From assembly GCF_037338445.1 (NCBI RefSeq), contig NZ_CP147838.1, forward strand, positions 1,116,001 through 1,180,000: a DNA stretch of 64,000 nucleotides, read 5' to 3'. This DNA is from Salinibaculum sp. SYNS191 (GTDB lineage: Archaea > Halobacteriota > Halobacteria > Halobacteriales > Haloarculaceae). The translations under genes and the position numbers were made by a program. The notes beneath the pieces are model-generated. The model saw only the letters and a program-made list of their open reading frames with translations. It was not told the origin of the DNA and made no database searches. Positions 33,838 through 44,757 of the stretch are shown here, one piece after another; within the stretch, counting starts at the first letter, position 1; every line of letters starts with the position of its first letter.

Positions 33838-36540
33838 ATGGACGCGGCGCTCGGGCCACCCCAGAAGATGGCCGACCGGGAGGACGACCTGACCCCGATG
33901 ATGCGCCAGTACTTCGAACTCTGCAGCCAGTACGACGACGCACTCGTGCTCTTCCAGGTGGGTGACTTCTACGAGGCCTTCTGCGAGGCCGCCGAGCAGG
34001 TGGCGCGGCTCTGCGAGATTACGCTGACCAAGCGCGAGGACTCCACCGGCCAGTACGCGATGGCCGGCGTCCCCATCGACAACGCCGAGTCCTACATCGA
34101 GCGCCTGCTCGATGCCGGCTACCGCGTGGCCGTCGCCGACCAGGTGCAAGAGCCCGAGGAGACGACGGGCGTGGTCGACCGCGCGGTGACCCGCATCGTC
34201 ACGCCCGGCACGCTCACCGAGGCGGAACTGCTCGACAGCGACGACAACAACTACGTCGCCGCGCTCGCCGGCGACGAGGAGTACGCGCTGGCGCTTTTGG
34301 ACGTCTCGACCGGCGACTTCTACGCGACCAGCGACCGGGACCGGGACACCATCGCGGACGAACTCGGCCGCTTCGACCCGGCGGAAGGCATCGTCGGCCC
34401 CGACGCCCCGACGGACCTGCTCGCGGACGCCTGCGTCGTCAGCCCCTACGACGAGCGGGTCTTCGACGGCGAACAGGCCCGGGAGAAACTGACGGAATAC
34501 TTCGGCTCGCCGGAGTCGCTGCTGGCCAGCGACGCCGAAATCCGGGCCTGCGGGGCCCTGCTCGACTACGCCGAGTACGCCCGCGGCGGCGAGGAGGGGC
34601 GGCTGGACTACCTGAACCACCTGACGCGGTACGACCCGCGGGAGTTCATGGTGCTGGACCGGGTGGCACTGGAGAGCCTGGAACTGTTCGAGCGCCGCGC
34701 GGTCCACGGCCGCGAAGGGCTGACGCTCGTGGACGTGGTCGACGAGACGGCGTGTGCGCTGGGCCGGCGAAAGTTGACCGACTGGCTGCGCCGGCCACTG
34801 GTCGAGCGCGAGCGCATCGCCGCCCGCCACGACGCCGTGGGGGAACTCCGGAGTGCGGTCCAGACCCGCGAACGCCTCCACGAGCGGTTGCGCGACGTCT
34901 ACGACATCGAACGGCTGGTCTCGCGCATCGCTCGCGGCCGGGCGAACGCCCGGGACCTCCGCTCGCTGAAGGAGACGCTCGACGTCGTCCCCGGACTCCG
35001 GGAGGCGTTAGCCGACGCCGACTGCGAAAAACTCCGGTCGCTGCGCGAGCGGCTGGACCCGCTCGGGGACGTGCGCTCGCTGATCGGGGACGCCATCCGG
35101 GAGGACCCAGAGCGGGAGATTACGGAGGGCGGCATCGTCAAGCCGAGCTACGACGACGAACTCGCCCGCCTGCGGGAGACGGAACGCGACGGGAAGGCGT
35201 GGATAGACGACCTGGAGGCGAGCGAGCGCGAGCGGACCGGCATCGAATCGCTGAAGGTCGGTCACAACGCCGTCCACGGCTACTACATCGAGGTGACCGA
35301 CGCGAACCTCGACAGCGTGCCCGACGACTACGAGCGCCGCCAGACCCTGAAGAACTCCGAACGGTACTACACACCCGAACTCAAGGAACGGGAGGACGAG
35401 ATTCTGAGCGCGGAGTCCCGCGCCGACGAACTGGAGTACGAACTGTTCTGTGAGGTGCGCTCGACGGTCGGCGACGAGTCCGAGCGGGTCCAGTCGCTGG
35501 CCGACGCGCTCGCGGAACTGGACGTGCTGGTCTCCTTCGCGACCGTGGCCGCGGAGTACGGCTACACGCGACCGGTCGTCGCAGACCCCGAGGCGGACGA
35601 CGGTAGCGACGGGCCAGCAGTCGACGGCATCCATGTGGAGGATGGCCGCCACCCGGTGGTCGAACGCACGGAGGAGTCGTTCGTGCCGAACGACGTCCAC
35701 CTCGACGGCGAGGAGCACTTCGCGGTCATCACCGGCCCGAACATGAGCGGGAAGTCGACGTACATGCGCCAGGTCGCGCTCATCGCAGTGCTCGCACAGG
35801 CCGGGAGCTTCGTGCCGGCGAGCGCCGCGCGCATCGAACTCGTCGACCGCGTGTTCACACGGGTCGGTGCCAGCGACGACATCGCGGGCGGGCGCTCGAC
35901 GTTCATGGTCGAGATGACCGAACTCGCGGACATCCTCGACCACGCTACCGAGCGGTCGCTGGTCCTGCTGGACGAAGTCGGCCGGGGCACAAGCACCGCC
36001 GACGGGCTGGCAATCGCCCGGGCGGTGACCGAGCACCTCCACGACGAGGTTGGCGCGCTGACGCTCTTTGCGACCCACCACCACGAACTCACGAGCGTGG
36101 CCGAGCGCCTCGACGGGGTGTTCAACCTCCACTTCCGGACACACCACGACGACGGCGTCGTCTTCGAGCACGCCGTCGAGCGCGGTGCCGCAGCAGCCTC
36201 CTACGGCGTCGAAGTGGCTTCGACCGCGGGCGTGCCCGACGGCGTGGTCGACCGGGCGCGGGACCTCCTTGACGAGAACGACGCCGGGACGAACGGCCAC
36301 CGCCGTGCCGGACCGGAAACCGGCGAGAGCGGAATCGACGTGGTCGACGGGAGACAGGCAGACAGACGGCGGGCGAACGGCGGGAGTGTGGAATCGTCCG
36401 AGGTGGATGCCGGCCCAGCGACCGGCGAGGAGATACCCGAAAGCGTCAGAGAGCGGATTCTCGGCGTCGACGTGGCGACGATGACTCCGCTCGACGCCCT
36501 GAACACGCTAGCACAGCTCAAGCGGGAACTGGACGACTGA
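33838..36540 (+). CDS. mutS: DNA mismatch repair protein MutS (second copy)
   Basis: A 900-residue MutS1-type protein, clearly distinct from the copy at 22591-25278. It has [13 protein letters not shown] with the F-Y-E mismatch motif, [20 protein letters not shown], Walker [17 protein letters not shown], Walker [17 protein letters not shown], and [11 protein letters not shown]. An acidic, weakly conserved linker (about residues 820-870) precedes a conserved helical tail ([17 protein letters not shown]). ATG 33838 matches the family start and GCTATTTG near 33806-33813 may be its TATA box. Of the two copies this one looks closer to classical MutS. Confidence 0.95.
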   Translation: MDAALGPPQKMADREDDLTPMMRQYFELCSQYDDALVLFQVGDFYEAFCEAAEQVARLCEITLTKREDSTGQYAMAGVPIDNAESYIERLLDAGYRVAVADQVQEPEETTGVVDRAVTRIVTPGTLTEAELLDSDDNNYVAALAGDEEYALALLDVSTGDFYATSDRDRDTIADELGRFDPAEGIVGPDAPTDLLADACVVSPYDERVFDGEQAREKLTEYFGSPESLLASDAEIRACGALLDYAEYARGGEEGRLDYLNHLTRYDPREFMVLDRVALESLELFERRAVHGREGLTLVDVVDETACALGRRKLTDWLRRPLVERERIAARHDAVGELRSAVQTRERLHERLRDVYDIERLVSRIARGRANARDLRSLKETLDVVPGLREALADADCEKLRSLRERLDPLGDVRSLIGDAIREDPEREITEGGIVKPSYDDELARLRETERDGKAWIDDLEASERERTGIESLKVGHNAVHGYYIEVTDANLDSVPDDYERRQTLKNSERYYTPELKEREDEILSAESRADELEYELFCEVRSTVGDESERVQSLADALAELDVLVSFATVAAEYGYTRPVVADPEADDGSDGPAVDGIHVEDGRHPVVERTEESFVPNDVHLDGEEHFAVITGPNMSGKSTYMRQVALIAVLAQAGSFVPASAARIELVDRVFTRVGASDDIAGGRSTFMVEMTELADILDHATERSLVLLDEVGRGTSTADGLAIARAVTEHLHDEVGALTLFATHHHELTSVAERLDGVFNLHFRTHHDDGVVFEHAVERGAAAASYGVEVASTAGVPDGVVDRARDLLDENDAGTNGHRRAGPETGESGIDVVDGRQADRRRANGGSVESSEVDAGPATGEEIPESVRERILGVDVATMTPLDALNTLAQLKRELDD

Positions 36541-36557
36541 GGCGGGGCCCCGCGGGA

Positions 36558-36563
36558 TTTTTA
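36558..36563 (+). promoter_or_regulatory. TATA box for the hypothetical membrane protein
   Basis: A TTTTTA run centred about 27 nt upstream of the ATG at 36588, in the 47-base gap after mutS. This points to separate, leaderless transcription of the downstream gene. Confidence 0.5.
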
Positions 36564-36587
36564 CCGTCCCGCGGAGCAACGGGACCA

Positions 36588-37265
36588 ATGGCAGACCGCC
36601 GCCGGTACACCGGGACGAAGACCCTCCAGACCGGCTGGACGGCCCTCGCTGTGCTAGTTCTGGCCGTACTGACGGTCACCGACGCCCTCTCGCCGCTCCT
36701 GCTGGTCGGCGGCGTCGGGGGCGCGTGGGTGCTCGGGCTGGTCGTACTCGGGTTGCGCGAGCGCCGCCACTGGCAGCGGCTGACCGCGGCATCGTCGTTC
36801 GACGAGGGGATGGAAGCCCACACCAGCGACCTCCAGCAGATAATCGAGGGCCAGTCGGTGACGGTGACCACCGACGTGTCGGGCATCCTCTCACAGGCGC
36901 ACCTGGAGGTCCGTGCGACGGTCGAGGGCGTCGACGCCTCCTTCACCATCCGCATCGAGGCCGACGGCGCGGGAGCCGAAGGGGGCGTCGCGACGGGACA
37001 CCCGGACATTGACGACCGGTTCGTCGTCCGGGGAAAAGAAGGGAACGTCGCCGCGCTCCTGAGCGAGGACGTCCAGTCGGCACTGCTGGCCGTCGAGACG
37101 CCGGGCGTCGTCACCGTCACGGGCGAGGCGGTGACCTACGACATCCCGTTCACGCGCGTGACCGTCGAGGAACTGGACGCGGCCGGCGCGACCGTCGCGA
37201 CCATGGCCGCCCGGCTGGAGTCCATCGGGCGCGAGCAGTCTGCAACGACGGCCGACAGCGGCTGA
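36588..37265 (+). CDS. Hypothetical protein with two N-terminal membrane helices
   Basis: A 225-residue protein. Residues 12-60 contain two membrane segments (TALAVLVLAVLTVTDALSPLL and LLVGGVGGAWVLGLVVLGL), followed by a soluble domain of beta-rich character (QSVTVTTDVSGILSQAHLEV, ASFTIRIEADG) and a final helical segment. I do not recognise the family. It lies between mutS and nucS in convergent orientation to nucS, its stop being directly adjacent to that of nucS. Confidence 0.68.
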   Translation: MADRRRYTGTKTLQTGWTALAVLVLAVLTVTDALSPLLLVGGVGGAWVLGLVVLGLRERRHWQRLTAASSFDEGMEAHTSDLQQIIEGQSVTVTTDVSGILSQAHLEVRATVEGVDASFTIRIEADGAGAEGGVATGHPDIDDRFVVRGKEGNVAALLSEDVQSALLAVETPGVVTVTGEAVTYDIPFTRVTVEELDAAGATVATMAARLESIGREQSATTADSG

Positions 37266-38012
37266 CTACCGGTCCGCGGACTGTCCGTCTGCCGTCGGTT
37301 CGACGGAGACGAATTCGAGGCCGCGCTCTGCGAGGAGCCGTCTGGCCCGGTCGGTCACCGACGGGGCGACCAGGATACCCCGCACCTCCCGCCCGGCGTG
37401 GAGGTCCCGCTCCAGCGCGTCGACGTAGCGGGTGAGCTGGCCGACCGCGTCCGGACCGACGCGGCGGCGCTTGAGTTCGACGACCACGGCCGTCCCGTCG
37501 GCGTCTTCCCCGTAGATGTCGACCGCGCCGGCGGGGGTCTCCCGTTCGGTCGCCCGGGGCTCGAACCCGTCCTCGACGAGCGCCGGGTCCGAGAGGATGC
37601 GGTCCCGGAGGTCGGCCTCGGTCCCGACCAGCGAGAGGTCGCTCGGGTCGGTGGGGTCGAACAGCGCGGCGTGGTCGACGGACTCGAAGCGAACGACGAG
37701 CAGTTCCTCGGGCGTCTCGCGCTCGCTCCGGATGACCAGCGCGTCGCCGTCGACCGACACCGAGTGGGCACACCCCGGCGGTTGCCAGTTGACGGGCTGT
37801 TGCCCCTCGTCGGTGTGGACCAGCGCCGTGCCGTCGGGCTTGAGAACGACCAGCCGGTCACCCGGCCCGAGTGTACTGGCCGCGCGACCCTCGTAGTCGA
37901 CGGTGCAGTGGCCGAACAGGGTCACGAGTGCGCCGGCCTCGATGCCGTCGCTGACCAGCCCGCAGGCCTGTTCGGTGTCGGGAGTCGTCGCCGTCCGGGG
38001 ACCGTCTGTCAC
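37266..38012 (-). CDS. nucS: Mismatch-specific endonuclease NucS/EndoMS
   Basis: A 248-residue NucS. The N-terminal dimerisation domain has FGHCTVDYEGRAASTLGPGDR, which suits the family's beta-sandwich, and the C-terminal RecB-like nuclease domain has AVDIYGEDADG followed by VVVELKRRRVGPDAVGQL, the Asp...Glu-x-Lys catalytic set. EndoMS cuts both strands at certain mismatches (mainly those containing G or T) and starts repair without MutSL; in some archaea it is linked with the PCNA clamp. The start is a GTG at 38010-38012, supported by a CTTTTGTG box near 38033-38041. Confidence 0.9.
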   Translation of the reverse strand: MTDGPRTATTPDTEQACGLVSDGIEAGALVTLFGHCTVDYEGRAASTLGPGDRLVVLKPDGTALVHTDEGQQPVNWQPPGCAHSVSVDGDALVIRSERETPEELLVVRFESVDHAALFDPTDPSDLSLVGTEADLRDRILSDPALVEDGFEPRATERETPAGAVDIYGEDADGTAVVVELKRRRVGPDAVGQLTRYVDALERDLHAGREVRGILVAPSVTDRARRLLAERGLEFVSVEPTADGQSADR

Positions 38013-38138
38013 GCCCGCCGGTAGTCGGCCGGGACACAAAAGCGGCACTGTCCGACGCGGGGGCGAGCAGGTGGCACGCGACCGCGACGCGACGTGGTGT
38101 GCCACGCGACCGCTGGCCACGCCGCGGCAGGCGTCAGG

Positions 38139-38669
38139 TCACGTGCCGTCTGGCCGGCCCATCCCGTTTAAACGCTCGGGCGGAGGGAAGGGTGGGGCGA
38201 CGTGGGTCTCGCGGGCGGCGAGTCCGCGGAGCCACGCCGAGATGACACACGGTGCAGCGACTGGGGGAAGGTCGCCAGCGGTCAGTGCGTCGGCGAGCGC
38301 ACCCTTGAACGCCCGAAACGCCGCGCGAACGGCACGAGCGTCGTCGAGCGAGTCGACGGCGACGAGTGCACCGGCACCCGGATTCGCGGATTCGTCGACG
38401 AGTGGCACCCCGAACCACAGCGAGAGGAAGACGGTCGTCTCCGACTCACCGACCCGGTAGCAGACGCTCGTCGCGAGATAGTCGAGGTCGGCGACGAGCG
38501 CGGCGAAATCGACGCCCGCGCGCCAGTGCCGCCACTCGACGGGGAGTTCCGCAGGCGGGGTGCCGTCGGAGACGGCCGCGAGTGCGGCGTTGGTCCCACC
38601 CCACCGTGCGCGGGAGAGGTCGTAGCGCCCGTCTGCCCGCTGGCGGGCGAGTTCCGCGCGCTCAGCCAT
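38139..38669 (-). CDS. Hypothetical haloarchaeal protein
   Basis: A 176-residue soluble protein, beginning MAERAELARQRADGRYDLSR and ending PPPERLNGMGRPDGT. It has a conserved-looking AVEWRHWRAGVDFA-type centre (here PVEWRHWRAGVDFAAL), and several helices, with Trp- and Arg-rich segments. I do not recognise a functional domain. The ATG at 38667-38669 is chosen over the 21-codon upstream extension, which is Ser/Arg-rich and not protein-like. It diverges from the next gene. Confidence 0.6.
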   Translation of the reverse strand: MAERAELARQRADGRYDLSRARWGGTNAALAAVSDGTPPAELPVEWRHWRAGVDFAALVADLDYLATSVCYRVGESETTVFLSLWFGVPLVDESANPGAGALVAVDSLDDARAVRAAFRAFKGALADALTAGDLPPVAAPCVISAWLRGLAARETHVAPPFPPPERLNGMGRPDGT

Positions 38670-38814
38670 CCCACTCACAGACCGGCTCGGGTCTCGGAGA
38701 CATCGCACGGGGCTGGTCCCGTCGTCGGTCAAAAACCCTCGGCCCGCGGCGTGCCGGAGAGGTGACTGTGGTGACCCGCAGGCTTAAGGCGATTCCAGCC
38801 GGTTTCCCGGCTAT

Positions 38815-39393
38815 ATGGAGTACACGCTCGCCATCGAGGGCGCGCCGGAGACGATATCCGGCGGCACGAGTATCCTGCTCGTCCACCCGAGCACCGTCGA
38901 GACGGACCGCGTCGACACGGACTTCCTGAAGACCGACACCGACCACCTGCTTGTCATCTCGACGCGGACGACCGCTCGCGAGGTCACCCAGAAGCTCGAA
39001 CACTACGAGGTCGACGAGTCGAAGGCGACGATACTCGACGCGCTCTCGGTCGAGCGCGGGTACACTCGCCGCAAGAGCGAGGGGGTCCGCTACGTCTCCT
39101 CCCCGGACGACCTCGACGGCATCGTCGAACAGACCCGTCGCTTCCTCGCGGAGGAGAACGGGAAGCGGCGCGTCAGCCTCGACTCTATCACGGAGATGAT
39201 TTACTACGCCGACGAGGACAGCGCCCTGGAGGCAGTCGCTGCCATCCAGGACCTGCTGGCGGAGTACGACGCCGTCGGCCTGTTCCACCTCGCCGACGAG
39301 GTCCACGAGGACGCCGTCGTCGAGGAGTTCCGGTCGCTGTTCGACAGCGTCCTCACGCTCGACGAGGACGGTTCGCTGACCGCCGAGTTCTAG
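38815..39393 (+). CDS. Conserved haloarchaeal protein, RecA/KaiC-like fold suspected
   Basis: A 192-residue protein. The alternation of strands and helices (GTSILLVHPSTV, DHLLVISTRTTAREV, ATILDALS, RRVSLDSITEMIYYADEDSALEAV) recalls the inactive KaiC-like or RecA-superfamily proteins common in haloarchaea, but there is no Walker A motif. TTAAGGC near 38784-38790 is at TATA distance. The stop overlaps that of the SDR gene by two bases, tail to tail. The function is unknown; the fold is only a suggestion. Confidence 0.55.
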   Translation: MEYTLAIEGAPETISGGTSILLVHPSTVETDRVDTDFLKTDTDHLLVISTRTTAREVTQKLEHYEVDESKATILDALSVERGYTRRKSEGVRYVSSPDDLDGIVEQTRRFLAEENGKRRVSLDSITEMIYYADEDSALEAVAAIQDLLAEYDAVGLFHLADEVHEDAVVEEFRSLFDSVLTLDEDGSLTAEF

Positions 39394-40097
39394 AACTCCT
39401 CGACGTGGGGTCGCAGGTCCAGTTCCAGCGTCCACGCGGAGCGGTCCTGTTCGACCAGGTGCCAGTACGAGTCGGCGATTGCGTCGGGGTCGAGAAACTC
39501 CACCTCGTCGCGGTCGGGGGCCGCCTCCAGCGCGGCCGGCGTCGCAATCTGGCCGTCGATGACGACGTGGGCGACGTGGATACCCGCCGGCCCGAGTTCT
39601 CTGGCCAGCGACTCAGCCATCCCGCGAGTGGCGAACTTCGCCGCGCTGAAGCCGAGCGCACCGCCCCGGCCCCGGAGCGCGGAGGTGGCACCGGTGAAGA
39701 TGACGGTGCCGCCGTCCTCGCGCATGTCGGGGACCGCCTGCTGCGTGCAGTGGAGGCTCCCCATCGGGCCGACCTGGAGACTGCGCTCGAAGGCGTCCGG
39801 GTCGACGTCGACGCCCGCCCACGACGCGCCGCTCGCGTGGTTGACCAGAACGTCGACGGGACCGAAACGCTCGCGGACGGAGTCGAACGCTGTGGCGACC
39901 TGTTTTCTGTCTGTAATGTCTGTGCCGACGGCGAGTGCATCACCGGGCGTCCCGGTGCGGATATCGTCGGCGAGGTCCTCGATGAACTCCGTCGAGCGGG
40001 CGAGCAGGCCGAGTTCGCAGCCTTCGTCGGCGAAGCGATGCGCCAGCGACGCGCCGAGGCCGGGACCGACGCCGGCGATGACAGCGGTACGTGACAT
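39390..40097 (-). CDS. Short-chain dehydrogenase/reductase (SDR)
   Basis: A 235-residue SDR with the nucleotide-binding GVGPGLGASLAHRFA at the N-terminus (a TGxxxGxG variant), the NHASG motif in place of NNAG, and a catalytic region around VIFTGATSALRGRGG where the usual Tyr-x3-Lys is replaced: the segment GALGFSAAKFATRGMAE has Ser-Ala-Ala-Lys, with Phe at the Tyr position. The Lys is present but the general acid Tyr is missing, so activity must be atypical or absent. Substrate unknown. It converges on the KaiC-like gene. Confidence 0.8.
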   Translation of the reverse strand: MSRTAVIAGVGPGLGASLAHRFADEGCELGLLARSTEFIEDLADDIRTGTPGDALAVGTDITDRKQVATAFDSVRERFGPVDVLVNHASGASWAGVDVDPDAFERSLQVGPMGSLHCTQQAVPDMREDGGTVIFTGATSALRGRGGALGFSAAKFATRGMAESLARELGPAGIHVAHVVIDGQIATPAALEAAPDRDEVEFLDPDAIADSYWHLVEQDRSAWTLELDLRPHVEEF

Positions 40098-40184
40098 ACT
40101 CCTGCAACGGGCCGGGCCGGCAAAAGTGTGGGTTCATACCAAATCACCAAGCATTAAGATGGCGCGCTACTTTCGTCCGCCTGT

Positions 40185-40343
40185 ATGCCGGAATGCCAGA
40201 ACTGCGGTGCCTTCGTCACGGCTGATTATGCACGGGTGTTCACGCCGAACGGGACAGAGAAACCGCGGGTCTGCCCGCAGTGTGAAGACAAGATACGGGA
40301 CGGTGCCGACGTGCGACAGGCGCGGTCGACTCGACGAAGCTGA
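40185..40343 (+). CDS. Small zinc finger protein (DUF7563-like)
   Basis: A 52-residue protein. MPECQNCGAFVTADYARVFT and VCPQCEDKIRDG hold two CxxC knuckles that form one zinc ribbon. The same N-terminal pattern, MPEC..CGA.V...ARVF, recurs in the gene at 46202-46351, so this window has two paralogues. The GCATTAAG box near 40151-40158 is about 30 nt upstream of ATG 40185. These small haloarchaeal proteins are thought to bind nucleic acid or protein; role unknown. Confidence 0.78.
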   Translation: MPECQNCGAFVTADYARVFTPNGTEKPRVCPQCEDKIRDGADVRQARSTRRS

Positions 40344-40388
40344 CGAACCCTCCCGGGCCGCCGAGGTCCGACCCTGGACGCCTTCTCG

Positions 40389-41696
40389 TCAAACCGTTGC
40401 CTTCGAGAGAAGCGTCTGTGCCTCCTCGAAGACGGCCGCTGCGCGGTCTTCCTCGCGGGCTTCCGCGGTCACGCGCACGAGCGGTTGCGTCCCGCTGGCC
40501 CGGACGAGGAACCACGCGTCGCCCCGGTCGACGCGGACGCCGTCGAGCGTGGACACAGAATCGTACTTGTCTGCAACCCGCTCGCGGACCCGTTCCATGA
40601 CCGCCGCCTTGTCCGCCACATCGACGCTCGTCCGGCGGATTGGGTACGTCTCGATATCGGCCGCCCGGTCGGCCAGCGGGCGCTCGCCCGCCATCGCCGC
40701 GATCTTGCAGGCCGCCAGCGGCCCGTCGGGACACAGCGTCTCCGTCGGCCATATCCACGCACCGCTGGGTTCGCCGCCGAAGGCGACACCCGGTTCGCTC
40801 GCCGCCGCGGCCACGTACACGTCGCCCACGGGGGTGCGCGTCGTCTCGATGCCTGCCTCGGCGAGGTAGTCCGCGACGGCGAGGCTGGTGTCGACGGGGA
40901 CGGCGACCGTCTCCCCGGCGTCTGCTGCCGCCCGCCCGAACAGCGCCAGCAGCACGTCCCCCGACAAAAAGTCGCCGTCGGCGGTCACGGCACGCATCCT
41001 GTCGGCGTCGCCGTCGTGCGCGATACCAAGGTCGGCGTCTGTGTTACCCACGAGCGAAGCCAGCGACTGGCAGTTCTCGGCGGTCGGCTCGCTCGGTCGC
41101 CCCGGGAAGGATCCGTCTGGCTGGGCGTTCAGCGTCTCGACCTCGCAGCCGAGTGCGGTCAGCGCGTCGACGGTCACACCCCCCGCGCCGTTGCCCACGT
41201 CCACGACGACTGAGAGGGGTTCGGCGAGGTCGACGGCGTCGACGAGTGCGTCCCGGTGTCGGGGGGTGGCGTCGACAGTGGTCCGCTCGCCGACGGCGTC
41301 CCAGGCGACGAGGTCTGCCTCCGCGGTGCGGATGCGGTCTTCGACGCGCTCGCGCAGGTCGGCGTCGTAGGCCTGGCCGCTGGGCTGCCAGAGCTTGATG
41401 CCGTTGTCCTGCGGCGGGTTGTGCGACGCCGTGATGGAGACGCCGGCGTCGGCGCTCTCCCAGGCGACGGCGCGGCCGACGGTCGGCGTCGCGGCGAGAC
41501 CGAGGTCGACCACGTCGGTTCCCGACTCGCGCAGGCCGGCGGTGAGCGCGTCGGTGAGGAACGCGCCGCTCTCTCGCGGGTCGCGGCCGACGACGACCCG
41601 CTCGGCGTCGATGCCAACTGCACGCCCGACGGCGAGGGCGAGGTCCGCCGTCACCTCGTCGCCGACCGGGCCGCGGATACCGCTGGTTCCGAACAT
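40389..41696 (-). CDS. glmM: Phosphohexomutase (phosphoglucosamine/phosphomannomutase family)
   Basis: A 435-residue alpha-D-phosphohexomutase. The phosphoserine loop is SITASHNPPQDNGIK, the metal loop IAHDGDADRMRAV, the sugar-binding GGEPSGAWIW, and the phosphate-binding RASGTQPLVRV. The start MFGTSGIRGPVG is the family start (ATG at 41694-41696). The E-P-S-G sugar loop is the phosphoglucosamine or phosphomannose type rather than PGM. It would supply glucosamine-1-phosphate or mannose-1-phosphate for glycans. A second family member is encoded at 46518-47909. Confidence 0.88.
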   Translation of the reverse strand: MFGTSGIRGPVGDEVTADLALAVGRAVGIDAERVVVGRDPRESGAFLTDALTAGLRESGTDVVDLGLAATPTVGRAVAWESADAGVSITASHNPPQDNGIKLWQPSGQAYDADLRERVEDRIRTAEADLVAWDAVGERTTVDATPRHRDALVDAVDLAEPLSVVVDVGNGAGGVTVDALTALGCEVETLNAQPDGSFPGRPSEPTAENCQSLASLVGNTDADLGIAHDGDADRMRAVTADGDFLSGDVLLALFGRAAADAGETVAVPVDTSLAVADYLAEAGIETTRTPVGDVYVAAAASEPGVAFGGEPSGAWIWPTETLCPDGPLAACKIAAMAGERPLADRAADIETYPIRRTSVDVADKAAVMERVRERVADKYDSVSTLDGVRVDRGDAWFLVRASGTQPLVRVTAEAREEDRAAAVFEEAQTLLSKATV

Positions 41697-41755
41697 ACTC
41701 CGAGTGGTGCGGGGCAGTCGCAAAAAGTAGGCGGTCGCTTCCGGCGCGCCGACCG

Positions 41756-42960
41756 TCACTCGTAGCGCAGCGCGTCGATGGGGTCGGTCTTTGCCGCGTT
41801 CCAGGCCGGGTAGAGTCCGGCGACGATGCCGACGAGGATACCCACGGCGGCAGCGATGAGCGTCCACTCCAGCGGGAAGACGTAGGCGTCGAAGCCGATG
41901 AGTTGCGTGCCGGCGAAGCCGACGACGGCACCGAGTGCGGCCCCGACGATTGCGCCGATGACCCCCAGAATCACCGCCTCGGTGAGAAACAGCGTCAGGA
42001 TGTCACGGCGCTGTGCCCCGACGGCTTTCATGATGCCGATTTCCCGCGTGCGCTCGGTGACGGAGACGAGCATGATGTTGGCGATGCCGATGGAGCCGAC
42101 GACCAGCGAGATGAGCGCGATGCCCGTGACGAACCCGGTCAGGACGTTCAACAGCTCCCGGAGCTGGTCGAGCAACTGTTCACTCGTCTGGAGTTTGAAC
42201 ACGTAGTCGTCGGGCAGAGAGGACGTGGCCGCCGACTCGTCCTGCAAGTAGGTCTCGACGCGCTCGGTGACCGCGTCCACGGCCTGCGGTGCTGCCGCCG
42301 TCACGACGAGGTAGAGAAAGCGGGTCTCGCCGACGGCTTCGGGGGCGGTGTAGATGCGGGGCGTCCCCTGGAAGCCCTCGAAGGCACTCAGCGACTCCGA
42401 GGAGTTCAGGATACCGACGACGGTGAGCGTCGTCGTCTCATCGCCACGGACGACGCCGATAGCGTCGCCGACGGAGACGTTTGTCTCGAACATCGCGGCG
42501 GCGTTCGGGGTGAGAACCGCCTCCGTCGTGCCTGCCGCGAAGTTCCCGCCGGCCCGGAACTCCTCGCCGGCGAGGTACGCTGGCGTGGTCGCGCGGACGG
42601 CCTCACCGCGGGTTACCGAATCACCCCCGTACGTGAGACTGTCCGAGCGGGCTATCGTGTACGGTATCGCCGCTGCGACGTCCTCGAAGCCGGCGATGCG
42701 TTCGGTGTCGTTGCGCGTGAAGACGGGTTCGGCACCGAAGCCGGGGCCCTGGTTCTGGTCCTCCGGGCCGGCCCAGACGAAGATGTCCGACGCCTCCTCG
42801 CCGCCGACCTGGCCGACGACGTCCTCCTGGAGGCTGGCCCCGAGCGTGACGAACGTGATGACGGCGGCGATGCCGATGATGACACCGAGCGTCGTCAGCG
42901 TCGAGCGGAGTTTGTGGCCGCGGATTGCGCGCCAGGAGAGGCGGAGGTTCTCGCGGAGCT

Positions 42961-42964
<4 letters not shown>
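41756..42964 (-). CDS. MacB/FtsX-type ABC transporter permease
   Basis: A 402-residue permease with the four-helix FtsX/MacB topology: an N-terminal helix ([24 protein letters not shown]), a large extracytoplasmic domain of about 230 residues, then three C-terminal helices including [34 protein letters not shown], the signature of the family. It overlaps the ATPase gene by four bases. Such exporters move macrolides, lipoproteins or peptides; no MacA-like adaptor is adjacent. Confidence 0.9.
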
Positions 42965-43692
<728 letters not shown>

Positions 43693-43744
43693 GCCAAGAG
43701 ATAGTGACGCGACAGGAAAAACCCGTCACTCCTGGCAGGAGGAG

Positions 43745-43948
43745 TTACGGGTCCAACCGGCAGGACGTGCCGGTCGCCAGCCCCTCCTCGTCGACGTGGG
43801 CCGCCAGGCAGCCGTAGTTGCAGTAGTACGTCGGCGACCCGCAGTCGTCGGTGCAGTCGCGCACGCAGACGGGGTCGTGGTCGAAGATGGCACAGCCGCA
43901 GTATGCACAGGCCTGGTCGGCGTCGGGCGTCTCGATGGTGGTCGCCAT
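43745..43948 (-). CDS. Small cysteine-rich hypothetical protein
   Basis: A 67-residue protein with eight cysteines: ACAYCGCAIF, PVCVRDCTDDCG and YYCNYGC. The first ones fit a zinc ribbon; the rest could make a second zinc or iron-sulfur site. An acidic linker and C-terminal TGTSCRLDP follow. It is divergent from rpiA and downstream of the ABC pair. Function unknown. A haloarchaeal cytosolic zinc protein is the best reading. Confidence 0.68.
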   Translation of the reverse strand: MATTIETPDADQACAYCGCAIFDHDPVCVRDCTDDCGSPTYYCNYGCLAAHVDEEGLATGTSCRLDP

Positions 43949-44027
43949 GGCCGGCCGTTAGCGACAGCGGGCAAAGAAGGGTGGGGCCACCGGGTTCTTT
44001 TTCCGCCCGGGGGTGGTCCCTGCTGGT

Positions 44028-44708
44028 ATGAAACGCGGTGGTTCCGAGGCGGCGAAGCGGCGGGCGGGCGAGAGCGCAGCGGCGGCCGTCGACGACGGCA
44101 TGGTCGTCGGCCTCGGCACCGGGAGCACCGCCGCCCACGCCATCCGTGACCTCGGCCGACAGGTCGACAGCGGGCTGGACATCGAAGGAATCCCCACCTC
44201 GTTCCAGTCACGGGAACTCGCCCGCGAGGCCGGCATCCCGCTGACGGCGCTGGACGAGGCGACGCCCGACGTCGCCATCGACGGGGCCGACCAGGTCGCG
44301 GACGGCGACCTCGTCAAGGGCGGCGGGGCCGCACACGCCCGCGAGAAGATAGTCGATGCGGCAGCGGACCGCCTGCTCGTCGTCGCGGACCCGACGAAGG
44401 AGGCCGAGGTACTCGACGCGCCCGTGCCAGTCGAGGTGCTGCCCGACGCGCGCTCCACGGCGGCCGACGAAATCGAGGCGGCGGGCGGGGACCCGACGCT
44501 GCGGGCCGCCGAGCGCAAGGACGGCCCCGTCGTGACCGACAACGGGAACCTCGTCCTCGACTGTGCGTTCGGGACCATCGAGGACCCGGGCGCGCTGGCG
44601 GCGACGCTGTCGGCGGTGCCGGGCGTCGTGGAGCACGGACTGTTCGTCGGCCTCGCGGACGAAATCCACGTCGGCAGCGACGCGGGCGTCACCGTCAGGC
44701 AGGTCTGA
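44028..44708 (+). CDS. rpiA: Ribose-5-phosphate isomerase A
   Basis: A 226-residue RpiA, which interconverts ribose 5-phosphate and ribulose 5-phosphate. [16 protein letters not shown] is the phosphate-binding motif, [25 protein letters not shown] sequence (here [20 protein letters not shown]) holds the catalytic Asp and Glu/Lys neighbourhood, and [11 protein letters not shown] completes the conserved core. ATG 44028 starts the protein at [17 protein letters not shown] as in the family. A 9-bp hairpin follows the gene. Confidence 0.94.
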   Translation: MKRGGSEAAKRRAGESAAAAVDDGMVVGLGTGSTAAHAIRDLGRQVDSGLDIEGIPTSFQSRELAREAGIPLTALDEATPDVAIDGADQVADGDLVKGGGAAHAREKIVDAAADRLLVVADPTKEAEVLDAPVPVEVLPDARSTAADEIEAAGGDPTLRAAERKDGPVVTDNGNLVLDCAFGTIEDPGALAATLSAVPGVVEHGLFVGLADEIHVGSDAGVTVRQV

Positions 44709-44757
44709 GTGCCGGACGGCGCGGCCGCTGCCGAGGTGAGAACTACTGGAGGAGAAT

